Shown one piece after another: positions 5,687 through 5,863 of a stretch of DNA of 5,863 bases. The notes under the pieces were generated by a model. The model had not been told where the DNA came from. It was given only the letters and a program-made list of their open reading frames with translations, and did no database searches. The DNA is taken from the NCBI GenBank assembly GCA_038254435.1, contig JBBSGD010000093.1, positions 1 to 5,863 on the forward strand. Reading direction: 5' to 3'. Each line of letters opens with the position of its first letter. The stretch's first letter is position 1. Origin of the DNA: JBBSGD01 sp038254435 (GTDB taxonomy: Bacteria > Actinomycetota > CADDZG01 > WHSQ01). The position numbers and the translations under genes were made by a program.

Positions 5687-5863
5687 CGGCGGACATGAGC
5701 CCCGTTTTGCTTCGTCAGCGAGTGCGATTTCGTCGCGAGCTGACGCCGGGAGAGGTGGTCGAGGTCTCTTGCTGCATGAGTTTTCCGTCGCGCGCCACGG
5801 CAATTTTTACCGCGTATCAACGCTTCGAGTCGTCCGAGGGCCGAGTTGCGGCAGAGCTAACCA
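5686..5863 (+). pseudogene. Hotdog acyl-CoA thioesterase, 3' part, continues past window end
   Basis: Continuation of the gene begun at 4105. When the IS and one duplication copy are removed, Arg49 is followed by S-A-D-M-S-P-V-L-L-R, then RVRFRRELTPGEVVEV, a beta strand FPSRATAIFTAYQRF and SEGRVAAELT. These are the strand-turn-strand elements of the second half of a hotdog thioesterase (the P-x-x-x-R strand, the LxPGE turn, and the late xGRxAAE strand). At least 108 codons are recovered; some 20-35 C-terminal residues lie beyond the window. The frame has no stop, so the gene shows no decay apart from the insertion. An ATG at 5695 could allow reinitiation, but that fragment would lack the catalytic Asp. 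Confidence 0.88.

Noticed and set aside
1..5863. CRISPR arrays, tRNA/rRNA genes, defence or phage modules, a novel system
   Set aside because: No regularly spaced direct repeats, cloverleaf-like segments or relevant protein motifs were seen. All sizeable regions are accounted for by known families.

Overview
The window is a GC-rich bacterial chromosome segment carrying ordinary housekeeping and accessory genes plus one complete insertion sequence. The GC bias, frequent GTG starts, overlapping stop/start codons, a short Gram-positive-like lipobox lipoprotein and the desulfurase-mnmA pair suggest a high-GC lineage such as Actinomycetota/Thermoleophilia or a related Terrabacteria phylum. That placement is inference from style only; no rRNA or tRNA gene is present to fix it.

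Layout. Positions 2-946 (+) hold the 3' four fifths of a group I cysteine desulfurase (IscS/NifS/YrvO type), cut by the window start. Its stop codon overlaps the GTG start of mnmA (943-2064, +), the tRNA-uridine 2-sulfurtransferase. Together they form a sulfur-relay pair: the desulfurase extracts sulfur from cysteine as a persulfide and MnmA uses it, with ATP, to thiolate U34 of tRNA. Converging on this pair, on the minus strand, are an aldo/keto reductase (2085-2978) and, upstream of it, a six-repeat kelch-type lipoprotein (3055-4029). The last two are co-oriented with a 76-base gap and may be co-transcribed.

Divergent from the kelch gene is a hotdog-fold acyl-CoA thioesterase of the YbgC/4HBT type (GTG at 4105, +). 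After 49 codons it is split by an IS256-family insertion sequence spanning 4253-5678 (1426 bases). The IS is flanked by an exact 8-base target duplication (TCTGCGAT at 4245-4252 and 5679-5686) and has imperfect terminal inverted repeats. Beyond the IS the thioesterase frame resumes precisely and runs off the window end. Removing the IS and one copy of the duplication restores a continuous thioesterase.

The IS carries one minus-strand transposase gene (4310-5559) broken by a single-base loss near 4573. The two catalytic aspartates lie before the break and the catalytic glutamate after it, so the product made without a frameshift should be inactive.

I found no CRISPR array, RNA gene, phage or defence system, and nothing I would call a previously undescribed system. 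The most informative biology here is a dated-looking IS disruption that can be reconstructed to the base.
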